Below are positions 63,042-64,000 of a stretch of DNA of 64,000 bases, piece by piece. The notes beneath the pieces were generated by a model. The model saw only the letters and a program-made list of their open reading frames with translations, searched no databases and was not told the DNA's origin. This DNA is from Allorhodoferax sp032337135 (lineage in GTDB: Bacteria > Pseudomonadota > Gammaproteobacteria > Burkholderiales > Burkholderiaceae_C). A program made the translations under genes and the position numbers. Every line of letters starts with the position of its first letter. The stretch's first letter is position 1. The stretch lies in contig NZ_JAVXZZ010000004.1 of assembly GCF_032337135.1 (NCBI RefSeq), positions 248,001 to 312,000 of the forward strand. The letters are read 5' to 3'.

Positions 63042-63055
63042 GTACGCTACCGTAC
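63042..63055. promoter_or_regulatory. Operator site C (GTACG-N4-CGTAC)
   Basis: GTACGCTACCGTAC, a perfect 5-4-5 palindrome placed 72 nt upstream of the Crp/Fnr gene to its left. It overlaps the last codons and stop of the DUF2789 gene. Confidence 0.6.
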
Positions 63056-63307
63056 TGGTTTTGCCGTTTCGGAGGTTTGGTGCAACTTGATATTGAGTTC
63101 GTCAACCACCTGTGACCACGCCGCATCCAACAAATGAGACTCTCGGAGAAAGCTGGACTGCGCTGGCGACCAGAATCCTGCCTCGTGCAGGTGAATGTGA
63201 CCAGGCATTTCTCCATGCAATGCAATGAAGCGAGAAATGCCTTGTTCGTCATCGGCCTCGCCAAGTTGGGCGAACAGACTGCTCAATTGCTTGACAATCA
63301 GTTCCAT
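63047..63307 (-). CDS. DUF2789 family protein
   Basis: An 86-residue soluble protein of the DUF2789 family: MELIVKQLSSLFAQLGEADDEQ, then FIALHGEMPGHIHLHEAGFWSPAQSSFLRESH and WSQVVDELNIKLHQ. The FWSPAQ motif is the family's mark. Function unknown. The ATG at 63307 is preferred to a GTG two codons upstream. It may be co-transcribed with the reductase 26 nt upstream on this strand. Confidence 0.85.
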   Translation of the reverse strand: MELIVKQLSSLFAQLGEADDEQGISRFIALHGEMPGHIHLHEAGFWSPAQSSFLRESHLLDAAWSQVVDELNIKLHQTSETAKPVR

Positions 63308-63333
63308 GGGCACCCCCCGGATTGATGCCGCAG

Positions 63334-63897
63334 TCAGCTGGCAACGCCAGTCTGGTGCTTGCGTACCCAGGTCACATATTCACCCATCCACCCTTGCATG
63401 AAGGCCAGGCTTGCAGGGCCAAACTGACCATCCGTACCAAAGAAGGCTTCATGGGCGTGCAGAAATGCCTCCGGCTGTCCCAAAGTCGGAATGTCTAGGT
63501 AAGCAAGGATGTTTCGCAAATGCTGCTGAGCCACGGCGGTTCCGACCACGCCTACCGAGATTCCAAGCAACCCCGCAGGCTTTCCTCTCCATACACTTTG
63601 GCCATAGGGACGTGAGCCGTGATCAATTGCATTTTTCAATACACCAGGAATGGATCGGTTGTACTCCGGTGTCACGAATAGCAGGCCGTCCGAGGACTTG
63701 ACCTGCTTCCTCAAGCGCAAGACCGAAGCAGCCTGGTGCCCATCGTCATCTTGGTTGTAAAGCGGCAGGTCATCCATCCCCACCTGGCTAAAACTGAAGT
63801 CTGGTGGTGCCAGATGAGCAACCGCAGTGGCCAATTTGCGGTTCAATGAATCCCGGCGCAAGCTCCCGACAAAAACGGAGATGTTTAGTGTTTTCAA
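63334..63897 (-). CDS. NAD(P)H-dependent FMN reductase
   Basis: A 187-residue flavodoxin-like reductase. The FMN-binding loop is VFVGSLRRDSLNRKLA near residue 10; the second motif is LLFVTPEYNRSIPGVLKNAIDHGSRP, near residue 75, typical of ChrR/YieF/ArsH-like quinone or chromate reductases. A TTG start is inferred since AGGGGGAT lies 5 nt upstream; a GTG at 63915 would add six residues and lies 2 nt past the ferritin-like gene. It is probably co-transcribed with that gene; both point to oxidative or metal stress. Confidence 0.85.
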   Translation of the reverse strand: MKTLNISVFVGSLRRDSLNRKLATAVAHLAPPDFSFSQVGMDDLPLYNQDDDGHQAASVLRLRKQVKSSDGLLFVTPEYNRSIPGVLKNAIDHGSRPYGQSVWRGKPAGLLGISVGVVGTAVAQQHLRNILAYLDIPTLGQPEAFLHAHEAFFGTDGQFGPASLAFMQGWMGEYVTWVRKHQTGVAS

Positions 63898-63917
63898 GTC
63901 GTATCCCCCTGGCACTT

Positions 63918-64000
63918 CTATTCGGGTGCCGCACTGTCCAAGAGACTGGACATATCGTCTGCGTGCTCTTCTTCGACAGCAAGAATTCTCTTGAGTAGAT
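63918..64000 (-). CDS. Ferritin-like protein, C-terminal end (partial)
   Basis: The last 26 codons of a gene that continues past the window edge: LLKRILAVEEEHADDMSSLL then DSAAPE and TAG. ILAVEEEHADDM is a metal-binding ferritin-family helix motif (bacterioferritin/Dps-type, Glu-Glu-x-His). The rest of the gene, and so the subclass, cannot be seen. Its stop is close to the FMN reductase start, so the two form an operon, transcribed leftward. Confidence 0.6.
   Translation of the reverse strand, partial: LLKRILAVEEEHADDMSSLLDSAAPE

Overview
The window looks like a Burkholderiales chromosome, most likely Comamonadaceae (Rhodoferax/Polaromonas/Acidovorax type). The evidence is the gene families (beta-proteobacterial EpsA-to-EpsI/exosortase B locus, DUF1800/DUF1501 pair, SbmA/YddA-like ABC protein, DUF2789, DUF3309) and a dispersed GC-rich intergenic repeat of a kind I associate with that family. 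No rRNA, tRNA, CRISPR array or prophage was seen. The two ends differ in composition: about 1-17.2 kb is clearly GC-rich, while 17.3-64 kb is visibly more AT-rich with mixed codon use.

1-17 kb, core-like: a methyl-accepting chemotaxis protein, thioredoxin 2, a secreted lipase with its membrane-anchored foldase, a lone type II secretion GspF, a 5'-nucleotidase, a DUF1800/DUF1501 Tat-type pair, a pair of inverted repeats around an orphan gene, an SbmA/YddA-like ABC exporter, queC, an enoyl-CoA hydratase-like protein and a periplasmic binding-like protein. At 16.96-17.33 kb there are two separate copies of the last codons of glmS, with no glmS gene, followed by repeats that resemble a Tn7-like end. 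The base composition changes here.

18-39.5 kb, exopolysaccharide/exosortase locus: a sugar-nucleotide pyrophosphorylase is divergent from a PEP-CTERM protein gene with a good sigma-54-type promoter. One long co-directional run follows: epsA regulator, a GumD-like initiating transferase, epsL, epsD, epsE, epsF, epsG, exosortase B, epsI, a polymerase-like membrane protein, gumH, a GH5 glucanase, an acyltransferase, gumK, a flippase, a WecG/GumM-type transferase and UDP-glucose dehydrogenase. The sugar genes match xanthan assembly (cellobiose-mannose-glucuronate) without GumI or GumL, so I predict a xanthan-like polymer with a shortened side chain, exported by Eps-type machinery and tied to PEP-CTERM surface sorting.

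39.5-64 kb, envelope and stress region: four Crp/Fnr-type regulators, an OsmB/YqjD/YqjE/YqjK-like block, a diguanylate cyclase, BON-domain proteins, an 8.7-kb cyclic beta-1,2-glucan synthase gene, an OmpA-family protein, a beta-barrel protein, a coiled-coil protein, a CbpA-like co-chaperone, a second PEP-CTERM protein, DUF2789, an FMN reductase and the end of a ferritin-like gene. Six intergenic copies of GTACG-N4-CGNAC, the same 5-4-5 geometry as an FNR box, lie 57-86 nt upstream of three of the Crp/Fnr genes and three envelope genes or operons. This looks like an undescribed regulon and is the main discovery candidate.
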